DNA of 64,000 nucleotides, taken from positions 535,432 to 599,431 of the forward strand of contig NZ_JAHUZE010000003.1 in assembly GCF_019218265.1 (NCBI RefSeq). The letters run 5' to 3'. A program made the translations under genes and the position numbers. A model generated the notes under the pieces. That model searched no databases, was not told where the DNA came from, and saw nothing but the letters and a program-made list of their open reading frames with translations. This DNA comes from Maritimibacter dapengensis (GTDB lineage Bacteria > Pseudomonadota > Alphaproteobacteria > Rhodobacterales > Rhodobacteraceae). Numbering within the stretch: position 1 is the stretch's first letter; each line of letters begins with the position of its first letter. Shown here in pieces: positions 17,269 to 27,616 of this stretch.

Positions 17269-18116
17269 GTTGGGGTTGGCTGATCTTCGCGCTCGTCTTC
17301 TGGGCCGCCGCCTATGCGCTCAACGTGCGCCTCGCCAATTCGAGCGCTTCGGGCACGCGGGCGGTGGGGCTCGCGGTTCCGATCATCTTCGGCATCACCA
17401 TTCTTGTCGTCTGGGAAGGGCTGGTGCGCGGGTTGAACGTGCCGCTCGTGATCCTGCCCGCACCCTCTGCGATCTATGCGAAATTCGTGACCTCCGTTCC
17501 GACCCTGTGGGAAGATTTCGTGCAGACTTTCATCAAGGGCGCGATGACGGGGTATATCATCGGCTGCGGCGCGGCGTTCATCACAGCGGTCCTGATCGAC
17601 CGGTCCAAGTTCCTGCAAGCGGGGCTTCTGCCCGTCGGCAATTTCATCGCGGCCCTGCCCATTGTCGGCACTGCGCCGATCCTCGTCATGTGGTTCGGAT
17701 TCGACTGGGAGTCGAAGGCCGCCGTGGTCGTCGTCATGGTGTTCTTCCCGATGCTGGTGAACACCGTCGAGGGGCTGGCCGCCACAACCGCGATGCAACG
17801 TGACCTGATGTCGACCTATCACGCGAGCTATCTACAGACGCTCACGAAACTGCGGCTTCCCGCCGCCATGCCCTTCATCTTCAACGGGCTGAAAATTTCA
17901 ACAACCCTCGCCCTGATCGGGGCAATCGTCGCCGAGTTTTTCGGCAGTCCGATCAAGGGGATGGGTTTTCGTATTTCCACCGAGGTCGGCAAGCTCGGGC
18001 TTGATATGGTCTGGGCGGAAATCGCGGTTGCGGCCATTGCCGGGAGCGCGTTCTACGGCGCGGTTGCGCTGATAGAAAAAGGGGTGACCTTCTGGCACCC
18101 GTCACAAAGAGGTTGA
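17265..18116 (+). CDS. ABC transporter permease
   Basis: A 283-residue second permease of the same importer. It has about six membrane helices and an EAA loop with QRDLMSTYHASYLQTLTKLRLPAAMPFIF in pieces. It starts at an ATG overlapping the preceding permease stop by four bases. Two different permeases suggest a heterodimeric channel. Confidence 0.9.
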   Translation: MSWGWLIFALVFWAAAYALNVRLANSSASGTRAVGLAVPIIFGITILVVWEGLVRGLNVPLVILPAPSAIYAKFVTSVPTLWEDFVQTFIKGAMTGYIIGCGAAFITAVLIDRSKFLQAGLLPVGNFIAALPIVGTAPILVMWFGFDWESKAAVVVVMVFFPMLVNTVEGLAATTAMQRDLMSTYHASYLQTLTKLRLPAAMPFIFNGLKISTTLALIGAIVAEFFGSPIKGMGFRISTEVGKLGLDMVWAEIAVAAIAGSAFYGAVALIEKGVTFWHPSQRG

Positions 18117-18147
18117 GCAAACAATCTTACCAACGGGAGAAAGACCA

Positions 18148-19134
18148 ATGATGAAAACAATGAAAGCGGCCGTCGCCGCACTGGCCCTGACGCCGGCCGC
18201 CGCGCTGGCGCAGGATGAGGTCACGCTGCAACTCAAATGGGTGACGCAAGCCCAGTTCGCAGGCTACTACGTGGCCCAGGAACAGGGGTTCTACGAAGAA
18301 GAGGGCCTTGACGTCACGATCAAGCCGGGCGGCCCTGACATCGCGCCGGTTCAGGTGCTGATGGGCGGCGGGGCCGACGTGATGGTCGACTGGATGCCCT
18401 CCGCACTTGCCGCACGGGAACAGGGCGCGCCGGTCGTGAACATCGCGCAGCCGTTCAAATCGTCGGGCATGATGCTCACCTGTCTCAAGGAAACCGGCAT
18501 CGAAAGCCCCGACGACTTCGCCGGCAACACGCTGGGCGTCTGGTTCTTCGGGAACGAATACCCGTTTCTGAGCTGGATGAGCACGCTGGGCATCCCGACC
18601 GAGGGCGGCGAGGATGGTGTCGAAGTCCTCAAGCAGGGCTTCAACGTCGACCCGCTCCTGCAAAAGCAGGCGGCCTGTATCTCGGTCATGACCTACAACG
18701 AGTACTGGCAGATCATCGACGCGGGCATTTCCGAGGATGATCTTGTCACGTTCAAGTATGAGGATCAGGGCGTCGCGACGCTCGAGGACGGTCTCTACGT
18801 GCTCGAGGAAAACCTCGCGGATGACGCGTTCAAGGACAAGATGGTGCGCTTCGTGCGGGCTTCGATGAAAGGCTGGAAATGGGCCGAGGAGAACCCGGAA
18901 GAGGCCGCGATGATCGTGCTCGACAATGACGAGACCGGCGCACAGACCGAAGAGCATCAGGTCCGCATGATGGGCGAGATCGCCAAGCTGACCGCTGGCT
19001 CCGACGGCGCGCTGGACGTGGCGGATTACGACCGCACGGTGGCGACGCTGATGGCGGGCGGCTCCGACCCGGTCATCACGAAAGAGCCGGAAGGCGCCTA
19101 TACGCTAGAAATCACCGACGCGGCGCTTCAGTAA
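18148..19134 (+). CDS. ABC transporter substrate-binding protein (NMT1/THI5-like)
   Basis: A 328-residue periplasmic binding protein with a signal peptide (MMKTMKAAVAALALTPAAALA, cleaved near the second ALA/QDE). The mature part has the NMT1/THI5 signatures LKWVTQAQFAGYYVAQEQGFYEEEGLDV in pieces, GGGADVMVDWMPSALAAREQGAPVVNIAQ in pieces, and the later GWKWAEENPEEA helix. Relatives bind hydroxymethylpyrimidine precursors, riboflavin or nucleobase-like ligands. Here, next to the reductive pyrimidine pathway, uracil, thymine or dihydropyrimidines are plausible ligands. It is the last gene of the operon and is followed by a terminator. Confidence 0.9.
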   Translation: MMKTMKAAVAALALTPAAALAQDEVTLQLKWVTQAQFAGYYVAQEQGFYEEEGLDVTIKPGGPDIAPVQVLMGGGADVMVDWMPSALAAREQGAPVVNIAQPFKSSGMMLTCLKETGIESPDDFAGNTLGVWFFGNEYPFLSWMSTLGIPTEGGEDGVEVLKQGFNVDPLLQKQAACISVMTYNEYWQIIDAGISEDDLVTFKYEDQGVATLEDGLYVLEENLADDAFKDKMVRFVRASMKGWKWAEENPEEAAMIVLDNDETGAQTEEHQVRMMGEIAKLTAGSDGALDVADYDRTVATLMAGGSDPVITKEPEGAYTLEITDAALQ

Positions 19135-19156
19135 GCGTTCGTTTGGAAGAACGGAA

Positions 19157-19184
19157 AGGGCGGCCCTGATGGGCCGCCCTTTTT
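19157..19184 (+). terminator. Rho-independent terminator of the pyrimidine/ABC operon
   Basis: A 10-bp stem (AGGGCGGCCC and GGGCCGCCCT) with a TGAT loop followed by a short T run, 22 bases after the binding-protein stop. The reverse strand also ends in an A-to-T run (TTT), so it may work for the convergent XRE gene too. Confidence 0.88.
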
Positions 19185-19372
19185 CATGGCTGGAAGATGT
19201 CTTCGATTGACTGGCCGAACACCCGTGCAATGGCGAAGGCGAGCGGCAGACTGGGGTCGTATTTTCCGCGTTCCAGCGCGATCACGGTCTGTCGCGACAC
19301 CTCGAGCGCCTCTGCGAGCGCGGCCTGCGACCAGCCTTTTTCGGCTCTGAGTTCTTTGATCCGGTTGTTCAT
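19184..19372 (-). CDS. Small XRE-type helix-turn-helix regulator
   Basis: A 62-residue protein that is almost entirely one HTH_3 domain: MNNRIKELRAEKGWSQAALA, then EVSRQTVIALERGKYDPSL with the recognition helix, and AFAIARVFGQSIEDIF. This compact type often represses its own operon together with a membrane partner. Its ATG overlaps the stop of the upstream membrane protein gene by four bases (19369-19372), so the two are coupled. Confidence 0.9.
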   Translation of the reverse strand: MNNRIKELRAEKGWSQAALAEALEVSRQTVIALERGKYDPSLPLAFAIARVFGQSIEDIFQP

Positions 19373-19746
19373 GTGTATCGGTACCGTCCGACAAATGTCC
19401 CGATCAGCCAGAGCGCGGCCATGATCGGCCAGACCACGAACATCGAAAGCTTCGGCAAGCCGACGCCCTCGAGAAACCCGTAGCCGAACGTGAGGACGGC
19501 GGTGCCGAGAAAGGCGAGCGCGAAGGCGTCGAACTGGATCTTGCGTTGCATCTCGTCAAGCCGGTGAAGTGTTGCGATCACCGTCACAACGACATAGGCC
19601 GCGCCGATCATCGGCAGTAATGCGAGGGCGGTGTTGCCCACCGTCGGCGCGAAATCTCCGCGCGCATCCAGCGCGCCTTGGGACAGGATCAGCAGCCCCG
19701 CATATAGCGCGAGACCGATCGTCAAATGAATGAACATGCGTCGCAT
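19369..19746 (-). CDS. Four-helix membrane protein paired with XRE regulator
   Basis: A 125-residue integral membrane protein with four predicted helices (about residues 5-22, 38-60, 75-97 and 100-120) and a cytoplasmic HRLDEMQRKIQFDAFALAF segment between helices 2 and 3. I do not recognise a named function. A strong AGGAGG lies 5-10 bases before the ATG. It is translationally coupled to the XRE gene downstream, an arrangement seen in other HTH plus small-membrane-protein pairs. Confidence 0.75.
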   Translation of the reverse strand: MRRMFIHLTIGLALYAGLLILSQGALDARGDFAPTVGNTALALLPMIGAAYVVVTVIATLHRLDEMQRKIQFDAFALAFLGTAVLTFGYGFLEGVGLPKLSMFVVWPIMAALWLIGTFVGRYRYT

Positions 19747-19809
19747 GGGACCTCCTTTTGTAAAGTGTCCTTTACATATGGGGAGAGGCCGCAGAGTGTC
19801 AAGGGTGCT

Positions 19810-20207
19810 TTACATTTGCCCAGCGCGGCGCGTGCCCAATCCCTCGAGTATCGGACACTCCGGCCTGTCGTCGCCGTGACAGCAGTGGACGAGATGGGCG
19901 AGGGCGTCGCGCATCGCAGTGAGGTCCGCAATCTTCGCTTCGATTTCCGCCAGATGGCCTTCGGCCACCTTCTTCACTTCACCCGAAGCGCGGGACTTGT
20001 CCTGATAGAGGGCAAGCAATTTGCGGCAATCGTCGATCGAGAATCCCAGCGCACGGGACCGCGCGAGGAACGTGAGGTTGTGCACGTCCACGTCCGAGAA
20101 ATCGCGATAGCCATTCGCGCCCCGATCCGGTTTCACGAGGTCGATATCCTCGTAATACCGGATCGTCTTGGGGGGCAGGCCAGAAGCCTGTGCGGCGTCG
20201 GAAATGT

Positions 20208-20211
<4 letters not shown>
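19810..20211 (-). CDS. cueR: Cu(I)-responsive MerR-family regulator CueR
   Basis: CueR binds Cu(I) and activates copper-efflux promoters by twisting an over-long spacer. The 133-residue protein has the MerR DNA-binding domain ([21 protein letters not shown] in pieces, [29 protein letters not shown] in pieces), a dimerisation helix, and C-terminal cysteines C111 and C119, eight residues apart as in the E. coli Cu(I) site (C112 and C120), with an extra C110. It starts inside the copA stop (ATGA overlap), so it is co-transcribed with the pump it controls. Confidence 0.94.
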
Positions 20212-22646
<2,435 letters not shown>

Positions 22647-22667
22647 TGCGAGTCTCCTTCGCGACAC

Positions 22668-22698
22668 TACATAGGGCTTCCAGTCACTGGAAGGTCAA
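22668..22698 (-). promoter_or_regulatory. CueR-type promoter of copA-cueR
   Basis: Read on the minus strand, -35 TTGACC (22698-22693) and -10 TATGTA (22673-22668) are separated by exactly 19 bases, the hallmark of MerR-family promoters. The spacer contains the perfect palindrome CTTCCAGTCACTGGAAG (22677-22693), close to known CueR boxes. It lies 22 bases before the copA ATG. Confidence 0.9.
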
Positions 22699-22779
22699 GA
22701 GGCCGCGGTTCAGATCGCCGAAACACAGTTGACGAAACCCGCGAGACGGCCCAAGTCGGAGCGAGAGAAGGAGATCGTA

Positions 22780-22977
22780 ATGACCCGTTTTTCTGTTCCC
22801 GACATGTCCTGTGGTCACTGCAAGGCCAAGATCGAAGACGCCGTTCTCGACGCTGACGAGGGCGCCGTCATGGAGTTTGACTTCGAAAAGCGTGAGGTCG
22901 AGGTGGACAGCACGCTCGACCCCGTTGCGCTGGAAGCCGCGATCAAGGGCGCAGGTTTTTCGCCCCGCGCGGCCTGA
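22780..22977 (+). CDS. copZ: Copper chaperone CopZ-like heavy-metal-associated domain protein
   Basis: A 65-residue single HMA domain with the ferredoxin-like fold and the metal site DMSCGHCKAKIE (MxCxxC). It ends in GAGFSPRAA. Such chaperones deliver Cu(I) to CopA. It is divergent from copA, and an AGAAGGAGA motif precedes the ATG. An upstream in-frame start at 22729 is not conserved-looking. Confidence 0.92.
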   Translation: MTRFSVPDMSCGHCKAKIEDAVLDADEGAVMEFDFEKREVEVDSTLDPVALEAAIKGAGFSPRAA

Positions 22978-23034
22978 CTTTTCGCGCCACCGATGCTCGG
23001 CTAGTCTCTGGTTCAAGGGAAACAGGGTGACGGC

Positions 23035-24318
23035 ATGGTGAAACGTCCCGGACTGGCAGTCTATCTCGCGGCGCAGAAACTGCGCGGCAGGGCGCGTGCA
23101 CGTGCGCGGCTCGACAAGGGCGTGGCCGCGGGCGTCGAGGATGCCGACCGCGGTTTCGAACGGCTTGGCCGCAGTGAAGTGCCGCGCCCGGACGGACCGC
23201 TCGTCTGGCTTCATGCCGGCAATGAGGGCGAGGCCCTGGGGTTCCCGGAACTCATCGACCGGTTGCTCGAGGAGCGCGACGATCTGAACGTTCTGGTCAC
23301 GACCGCCGCGCATGATCCGACGCATCCGCTCGAAGCGCGGCTTCCAAGCTCCGTGATCCTGCAATATGCGCCCTACGACTATGCCTCGGGGGCCGAAGCG
23401 TTTCTGGCGCATTGGCAGCCGGACCTGTGCCTTTGGTCGGAAAACCGGTTTGAGCCGGGGCTGATCGACGGAGCGGCGCGGCGCGGGTGCGAATTGATCC
23501 TGATGGATGCGCGCGTGCCGGACCGGACCGGCGTTCGGTGGGTCCGTGGCATCCGCCGCAGCACGTTGCACCATTTCCGGCATGTCCTTGCCGGAGACGA
23601 CAACGCCGCAAAAGGGCTTCAGGCGCTCGGGGTCGACCCGGACAAGATCGAGATGACAGGGTTCTTGCAGGAGGGGATCGCGCCTTTGCCGTGCTCGCAG
23701 GCAGAGCGAGACATGCTTGCCGAAGAGCTGGCCGCGCGTCCCGTCTGGCTGGCCGCTTGCGTCAGCGGTGACGAAATCAGGATGGTCGAGATGGTGCACC
23801 AGCGCGTCATCCGTCGATCGCACCGGCTTCTGTTGATCCTCGTGCCGGAGGACAAGAGCAAGGGGCCGGAAATCGCGACCGCGTTGAAAGATGCGGGATG
23901 GGTCGTCGGGCTGAGATCGGTCGAGGACGAACCCGAGCCGGAGGTCGAGATTTTCGTGGCGGACATGCCCGATGAAATGGGTCTGTGGTATCGGCTCGCG
24001 CCTGTTTCGTTCATGGGCGGCACTTTTTCGGGTGGACCGGTGCGCAACCCATACGAGGCGGCCGCGCTGGGCTCGGCGGTGTTGTTCGGGCCGGCGCATG
24101 GGCCCTGGGGCGAAAGTTACGGGCGGTTGCAGGATGCGGGCGCGGCGCGGTCCGTCGTGGATCAGGAAAGCCTTGCCTGGTCGCTGGAGCTGCTGCTGTC
24201 CCCGGAAAAGGTCGCCGAAATGGCGGCAGCGGCCTGGGAAGTCACGACGAACGGGGCGGAAGCGACGGATCGGGTCGTGGAACTCGCGATCGAGGCGCTG
24301 GATCGGAAAGGCGTTTGA
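23035..24318 (+). CDS. WaaA/KdtA-like glycosyltransferase (diverged Kdo transferase family)
   Basis: A 427-residue two-domain GT30-type glycosyltransferase. True WaaA adds Kdo to lipid A. The family layout is clear: N-terminal VWLHAGNEGEALGF, VLVTTAAHDP, YAPYDYASGAEAFLAHWQPDL in pieces, then the C-terminal domain with LLLILVPEDKSKG, VADMPDEMGLWYRLAPVSFMGGTFSGGPVRNPYEAAALGSAVLFGP in pieces. However, key WaaA blocks are altered: SVGE is NEGE, ETELWPN is SENRFEP, and NARLS is DARVP. It lacks the N-terminal membrane anchor. It overlaps the lpxK-like gene by one base (TGATG). It may be a paralogue with another acceptor. Confidence 0.8.
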   Translation: MVKRPGLAVYLAAQKLRGRARARARLDKGVAAGVEDADRGFERLGRSEVPRPDGPLVWLHAGNEGEALGFPELIDRLLEERDDLNVLVTTAAHDPTHPLEARLPSSVILQYAPYDYASGAEAFLAHWQPDLCLWSENRFEPGLIDGAARRGCELILMDARVPDRTGVRWVRGIRRSTLHHFRHVLAGDDNAAKGLQALGVDPDKIEMTGFLQEGIAPLPCSQAERDMLAEELAARPVWLAACVSGDEIRMVEMVHQRVIRRSHRLLLILVPEDKSKGPEIATALKDAGWVVGLRSVEDEPEPEVEIFVADMPDEMGLWYRLAPVSFMGGTFSGGPVRNPYEAAALGSAVLFGPAHGPWGESYGRLQDAGAARSVVDQESLAWSLELLLSPEKVAEMAAAAWEVTTNGAEATDRVVELAIEALDRKGV

Positions 24319-25229
24319 TGCGCGGACCTGTCGCCTGGCTGTCGCGGTTGTCCGCGCGGCGCGCCATATCGCGGCCCGCACCTCTGCCGGTCGTGGCGGT
24401 CGGCAGTCTTTCGACCGGCGGCACCGGCAAGACGCCGACAGTGATCGCGCTTGCACAACGGCTCGCCGGGCAGGGGCGCGAGGTTCATGTCGTGACACGC
24501 GGCGATGGTGCTGCCGTGAGGATCAATGAACGCGAGCACAGGGCCGAGGAGGTTGGCGACGAACCGCTGCTGATCGCGGCTTTTTCCCCGACATGGACTG
24601 CGCTTGACGCGCTGGAGGGCATCAACGCCGCAAAAGCCGCCGGTGCCGAGGTCGTGGTTCTTGACGGAGGCGTTCCGGACGGCACGGTTTCCGCGACGCT
24701 CAACATCCTGGTCGAGGACGCGGTGCGCGGGTTCGGAAACGGTCGTGTGCGCCCCTTCGGTCCTCTCAAGACGAGCCTGCAACAGGGTCTAACTCATGCC
24801 GATTTGCTGATTTCCATTGGCCCGAAACAGGCGCAGGAACGGTTCGCTGCCTCTGTCGAAACAGGCATCGCCCAATCCTTTGGGAGACTTGTGCCGCTTC
24901 AGACAGGGATGACGTGGTCCGGGATGCGGGTCTATGCCTTCGCGGGGATCGGGGTCCCGGAACGATTTTTCGCAACTCTGCATGACGCCGGGGCCGAGAT
25001 TGTCGCCCGCCATGCGCTGACCGACCATCAAGAGCTGACCGCCGCGCTCATGACCCGCATGGAGCGCGAAGCCTGGGCGCTGGGCGCGCAGATGGTGACG
25101 ACGGAAAAGGATGCTGTCCGGCTGCCGACAGACATGCGGCGCAAGGTGCTCGTCCTGCCGGTGAGGATGGAGCTGGATGACTGGGCGCCCGTGGACGCCC
25201 AGCTCTTGTCGCTTTTCGACCCGGCTTAG
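24318..25229 (+). CDS. lpxK: LpxK-like tetraacyldisaccharide 4'-kinase family protein
   Basis: A 303-residue LpxK-family protein; LpxK phosphorylates the lipid A precursor at the 4' position on the inner face of the membrane. The P-loop GGTGKTPT, EVGDEPLLIAA, GFGNGRVRPFGPL, FAGIGVPERFFATL, DHQEL and TEKDAVRLP are kept. The catalytic block DDGxQ, however, reads DGGVPD, SRGYGG reads TRGDGA, and the N-terminal membrane helix is shortened by some 25 residues. With the equally diverged waaA-like gene this suggests either relaxed function or a different lipid substrate. Confidence 0.75.
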   Translation: MRGPVAWLSRLSARRAISRPAPLPVVAVGSLSTGGTGKTPTVIALAQRLAGQGREVHVVTRGDGAAVRINEREHRAEEVGDEPLLIAAFSPTWTALDALEGINAAKAAGAEVVVLDGGVPDGTVSATLNILVEDAVRGFGNGRVRPFGPLKTSLQQGLTHADLLISIGPKQAQERFAASVETGIAQSFGRLVPLQTGMTWSGMRVYAFAGIGVPERFFATLHDAGAEIVARHALTDHQELTAALMTRMEREAWALGAQMVTTEKDAVRLPTDMRRKVLVLPVRMELDDWAPVDAQLLSLFDPA

Positions 25230-25888
25230 CTTTCGACAAGCCCGTCGAGGATTTCCGTCAGGTCCTCATAGGTCATGTTCGAGTATTTCTCGCCGTTGAT
25301 GATGAGTGTCGGGGTGCCTTCGACCTCGTCCGCGCTGGCATTGGTCTGGAACGCCGCGATCATCGCTTTCTGCTTCTCTTCATCGGCCAGACAGGCGCCG
25401 ATTTCATCCTCGGACAGGCCCGCGACCTTGCCGATCTTGGTCAGGTTCTCGGTGATCTCGTCCGGCTGGCCGGAGCCGATCCAGTCTTCCTGACCCGAAT
25501 AGATCATGTCGGCGATGCCAAAATACCGGTCTTCCCCGCCACAGCGCGCGATCTGTGCGGCCATGAGGCCGAAACGGTCGAAATAGACTTCGCGGTGCAC
25601 GAACTGCACCTTGCCGGTGTCGATGTAGTCAGTCTTCAGGTCTTCGAACACGCGCTCGTGGAAGTCCGCGCAATGCGGGCAGGTGAACGACGCGTATTCG
25701 ATCAGCGTGACCGGCGCGTCTTCCTCGCCCAGCGTCATGTCGGGGGCGAGCTCCATGTTCGCGTCCTGCGCAACGGCGGGGCTGATCGGGGAAATCGCGG
25801 TTTGCGACGTGGTCTGGTTGGTGGCGAGCCACGCACCGCCGCCGATGACGACTGCTGCGCCGAGCGCGATTGGGATGAGCTTGTTCAT
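25226..25888 (-). CDS. DsbA-family thiol:disulfide oxidoreductase
   Basis: A 220-residue exported thioredoxin-fold protein. A membrane-anchor or signal helix (residues 4-22) is followed by a low-complexity linker and a DsbA/Com1-like domain. The active site is C70-PH-C73 in ASFTCPHCADFHE, and the cis-proline loop is EGTPTLIING. It probably acts on periplasmic disulfides. The ATG at 25888 gives the conserved MNKL start; an ATG nine codons upstream is less likely. Its stop overlaps that of the convergent lpxK-like gene. Confidence 0.9.
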   Translation of the reverse strand: MNKLIPIALGAAVVIGGGAWLATNQTTSQTAISPISPAVAQDANMELAPDMTLGEEDAPVTLIEYASFTCPHCADFHERVFEDLKTDYIDTGKVQFVHREVYFDRFGLMAAQIARCGGEDRYFGIADMIYSGQEDWIGSGQPDEITENLTKIGKVAGLSEDEIGACLADEEKQKAMIAAFQTNASADEVEGTPTLIINGEKYSNMTYEDLTEILDGLVES

Positions 25889-25898
25889 GATGTCTGCC

Positions 25899-26423
25899 TC
25901 ATGTTTTCGATGCATTTCGGGTGTAGACGTTCGCAGCCAACGCTTCCAGCGCGGCCCGAAGCCTGTCGTCCTGCACGCCCTCTGTGGTGGCGTGCGCCTT
26001 GGTTTGAATCTCGGGGTCTGGTGCCTTTTCGGCTTCCCGCTCGCGCGGCTGGAATTGGGCCTGTCCCTCCGAGAACCCGGTCGGAGCCGTCTGCGTCAGA
26101 CGGATACGCGAAATCGCGGCGTAGCCGTAGACGGCATTCACCTTTTCGCGGATCTGTTCCTTCTGCATTTCCAGCATCGGCGCGTTGGCCCCTGTCGTCA
26201 GAAGCGTCAGGGTCGCGCCGAAGCCGCCGCGGCCATAGGAGACCTCGACCGGGCGGCAGATTTGCGCCACCGCGTCGCCCGCGACCTCGTGCCAATGGGT
26301 GATGAGCCGCGACACCGCGAAGCCACGCGACTCGCCAGCTTTGCGAATCCGCGCGCCCAACATTTTGCTGGTCCGTTCGAAACCGCGCATATGGCGGTCC
26401 TTTTTGGTCCAAGTGTCGCTCAC
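25899..26423 (-). CDS. DUF721 (DciA-like) protein
   Basis: A 174-residue protein with a DUF721 domain: the N-terminal GFERTSKMLGARIRKAGESRGF in pieces, the helix LITHWHEVAGDAVAQICRPVEVSY in pieces, LTLLTTGANAPMLEMQKEQI, and RIRLTQT. DciA proteins with this domain recruit or load the replicative helicase in bacteria lacking DnaC. I choose the GTG at 26423, preceded by GGAGA, because it gives SDTWTKKDRHMRGFERTSK directly downstream. It lies 10 bases before the DsbA gene, same direction. Confidence 0.82.
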   Translation of the reverse strand: MSDTWTKKDRHMRGFERTSKMLGARIRKAGESRGFAVSRLITHWHEVAGDAVAQICRPVEVSYGRGGFGATLTLLTTGANAPMLEMQKEQIREKVNAVYGYAAISRIRLTQTAPTGFSEGQAQFQPREREAEKAPDPEIQTKAHATTEGVQDDRLRAALEALAANVYTRNASKT

Positions 26424-26502
26424 TGGCGTCTCCCTATCGAGGCAGATACTAACCATTGGGCGCGGGCCGCGCCATGGGCAACCAAGTTACAGGGGCTGAC
26501 AG

Positions 26503-27552
26503 ATGCGTGACGGGCAAGTGATGGCCGACGAACTCCTCGATTGGTACGACCGCCATGCGCGCGTCATGCCATGGCGCGTGGGGCCGCGGGACCGCGCGTC
26601 GGGGATTGCGCCCGACCCGTATGCGGTATGGCTGTCCGAAGTGATGCTGCAACAGACGACTGTTGCCGCCGTGCGAGACTATTTCACCCGCTTTCTGGCG
26701 CTTTGGCCGAGTGTCCATGACCTTGCCGCCGCCGAGGATGCCCGCGTCATGGGGGAATGGGCAGGGCTTGGCTATTACGCGCGGGCGCGGAACCTGTTGA
26801 AATGCGCGCGGGTGGTGTCGGGCGAGTTGGACGGCGTGTTTCCCGACACGTTGGAGGGGCTCATGGCGCTGCCGGGTATCGGCCCCTACACGGCGGCGGC
26901 CATCGCGGCCATCGCCTTCGGTCGGCCCGAGACCGTGGTGGACGGCAACGTGGAACGCGTCATGGCGCGTCTGTTCGCGATCACCGACCCGATGCCGGGA
27001 TCCAAGCCGGCGTTGCGCGAGGCGGCCGCGACGCTGACGCCCAATCTGCGCCCCGGTGATTATGCGCAGGCGGTCATGGACCTCGGTGCCACGATCTGCA
27101 CGCCGAAATCGCCTGCCTGCGGCATTTGCCCGTGGCGGGACGACTGCGCAGGACGGGCCGAGGGGATCGCCGCCGAATTGCCGCGCCGAGAGGCGAAGAA
27201 GCCCAAGCCTTTACGTGTCGGCATCGCCTATGTCGGGCGGCGCGAAGACGGTGCTTGGCTGGTCGAAACCCGGCCCGAGCGGGGGCTTCTTGGTGGGATG
27301 CTCGGCTGGCCCGGCGCGGACTGGGGAGAGGTTGCGATCGAAGCGCCGCCGGTCGACGCGGATTGGCGGGACGTAGGCGAGGACGTGCGCCACACCTTCA
27401 CCCATTTCCATTTGCGTCTGGACCTGCGGGTCGCACGGCTGCCGATGGATTGCGTGCCGGAGCGCGGCCATTTCGCGCCGAAGCTCGCGCCGTCCGATCT
27501 CCCCACGGTTATGCGCAAAGCCTTCGATCTCGCGCGCTCTGCGCTGGATTGA
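26503..27552 (+). CDS. mutY: A/G-specific adenine glycosylase
   Basis: MutY removes adenine mispaired with 8-oxoguanine. The 349-residue protein has the N-terminal HhH-GPD domain with WLSEVMLQQTTV (catalytic glutamate), GLGYYARARNL, the hairpin LPGIGPYTAAAIAAIAFG and VDGNVERVMARL, then the [4Fe-4S] loop C-x6-C-x2-C-x5-C in ICTPKSPACGICPWRDDC. The C-terminal NUDIX-like domain (from about residue 230) reads out 8-oxoG. It is divergent from the DUF721 gene. Confidence 0.96.
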   Translation: MRDGQVMADELLDWYDRHARVMPWRVGPRDRASGIAPDPYAVWLSEVMLQQTTVAAVRDYFTRFLALWPSVHDLAAAEDARVMGEWAGLGYYARARNLLKCARVVSGELDGVFPDTLEGLMALPGIGPYTAAAIAAIAFGRPETVVDGNVERVMARLFAITDPMPGSKPALREAAATLTPNLRPGDYAQAVMDLGATICTPKSPACGICPWRDDCAGRAEGIAAELPRREAKKPKPLRVGIAYVGRREDGAWLVETRPERGLLGGMLGWPGADWGEVAIEAPPVDADWRDVGEDVRHTFTHFHLRLDLRVARLPMDCVPERGHFAPKLAPSDLPTVMRKAFDLARSALD

Positions 27553-27616
27553 CCCATCCCGTTGCCTGCATGAAAGGCGACGTCTAAAGTCGCGCCGAGG
27601 GGCAAGGAGCACCGGC

